Under the pieces are notes generated by a model. The model was not told the origin of the DNA. It worked only from the letters and a program-made list of their open reading frames with translations, and ran no database searches. The position numbers and the translations under genes were made by a program. DNA of 14,326 bases from Clostridiales bacterium (lineage in GTDB: Bacteria > Bacillota > Clostridia > Christensenellales > Aristaeellaceae): positions 1 to 14,326 of the forward strand of contig SFOF01000061.1 in assembly GCA_004552515.1 (NCBI GenBank), written 5' to 3'. Shown piece by piece: positions 14,294 through 14,326 of this stretch. Within the stretch, counting starts at the first letter, position 1; every line of letters begins with the position of its first letter.

Positions 14294-14326
14294 ACGAAAG
14301 ACATTTCGACAGAACCTCACCGCCCC

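Larger units (their letters stand above)
13673..14326 (-). repeat. dispersed structured intergenic element, copy B (runs off the window)
   Basis: The inverted partner of 7234-7983, starting 3 bases after the purB stop and continuing to the last bases of the window, so its far end is not seen. Conserved blocks, diverged blocks and dyads are in the same order as in copy A: dyads at 13785-13819, 13893-13907, 13918-13936 and 14170-14194, and the tandem array at about 14197-14293. Read from purB it has the same polarity as copy A read from radA. Minus-strand open frames span most of it in two overlapping frames, but neither is kept in copy A, so I do not call a gene here. Confidence 0.85.

Noticed and set aside
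13768..14304. Minus-strand open frame(s) of 160-180 codons across copy B as a protein gene
   Set aside because: Two overlapping frames are open. Comparison with copy A shows one-base length differences within hairpins that shift both frames, and structure is conserved better than coding.
7234..14326. Composite transposon carrying radA-purB between inverted insertion sequences
   Set aside because: The flanking copies encode no transposase and the enclosed genes are housekeeping/sporulation genes, so a dispersed repeat is simpler.

Overview
This is a GC-rich chromosomal segment from what looks like a spore-forming Clostridia-type Firmicute. The grounds are a SpoIID/LytB lipoprotein, purine genes of a type I recall from Clostridia, strong AGGAGG-like ribosome binding sites, and many TTGACN-17-TATAAT promoters in a GC-rich background. 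Species cannot be told from the sequence.

Left part (1-4130): a possible protein tail and a strong bidirectional terminator come first. Then, on the minus strand, a VOC protein gene runs into a translationally coupled AadA/DUF4111-type nucleotidyltransferase gene. A membrane-anchored XRE regulator with its own promoter follows, then trpS. trpS and a GtrA-family membrane protein are divergent, with two canonical promoters back to back. Overlapping the 3' end of the GtrA gene, on the other strand, is a 25-codon ORF with an extended -10 and a good RBS, perhaps the severed 5' end of a lost gene.

Middle (4133-7063): a DUF368 (PopT-type undecaprenyl-phosphate translocase) gene on the minus strand, a gene-free GC-rich gap, then a DegV (fatty-acid-binding) and hemolysin III/PAQR pair on the plus strand ending in a 17-bp-stem terminator.

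Right part (7234-14326): four housekeeping/sporulation genes, radA (minus), a spoIID-like gene, purA and purB (plus). They are bracketed by two inverted copies of a roughly 750-bp intergenic element (7234-7983 and 13673 to the window end). In both copies the same end touches the stop codon of the adjacent gene (radA or purB). The copies have diverged in blocks, but two stem-loops keep their pairing through compensatory changes while a loop or the flanks stay conserved. A 42-bp tandem array differs in copy number. Reading frames are not conserved between copies. I read this as a dispersed, structured noncoding element, probably transcribed as 3' UTR, and it is the most interesting signal in the window.

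Functionally, purA and purB encode the two steps that make AMP from IMP (PurB also acts earlier in de novo purine synthesis). GtrA and DUF368 proteins both relate to polyprenyl-phosphate lipid movement. RadA acts in recombination. No tRNA, rRNA, transposase, integrase or CRISPR array was found.
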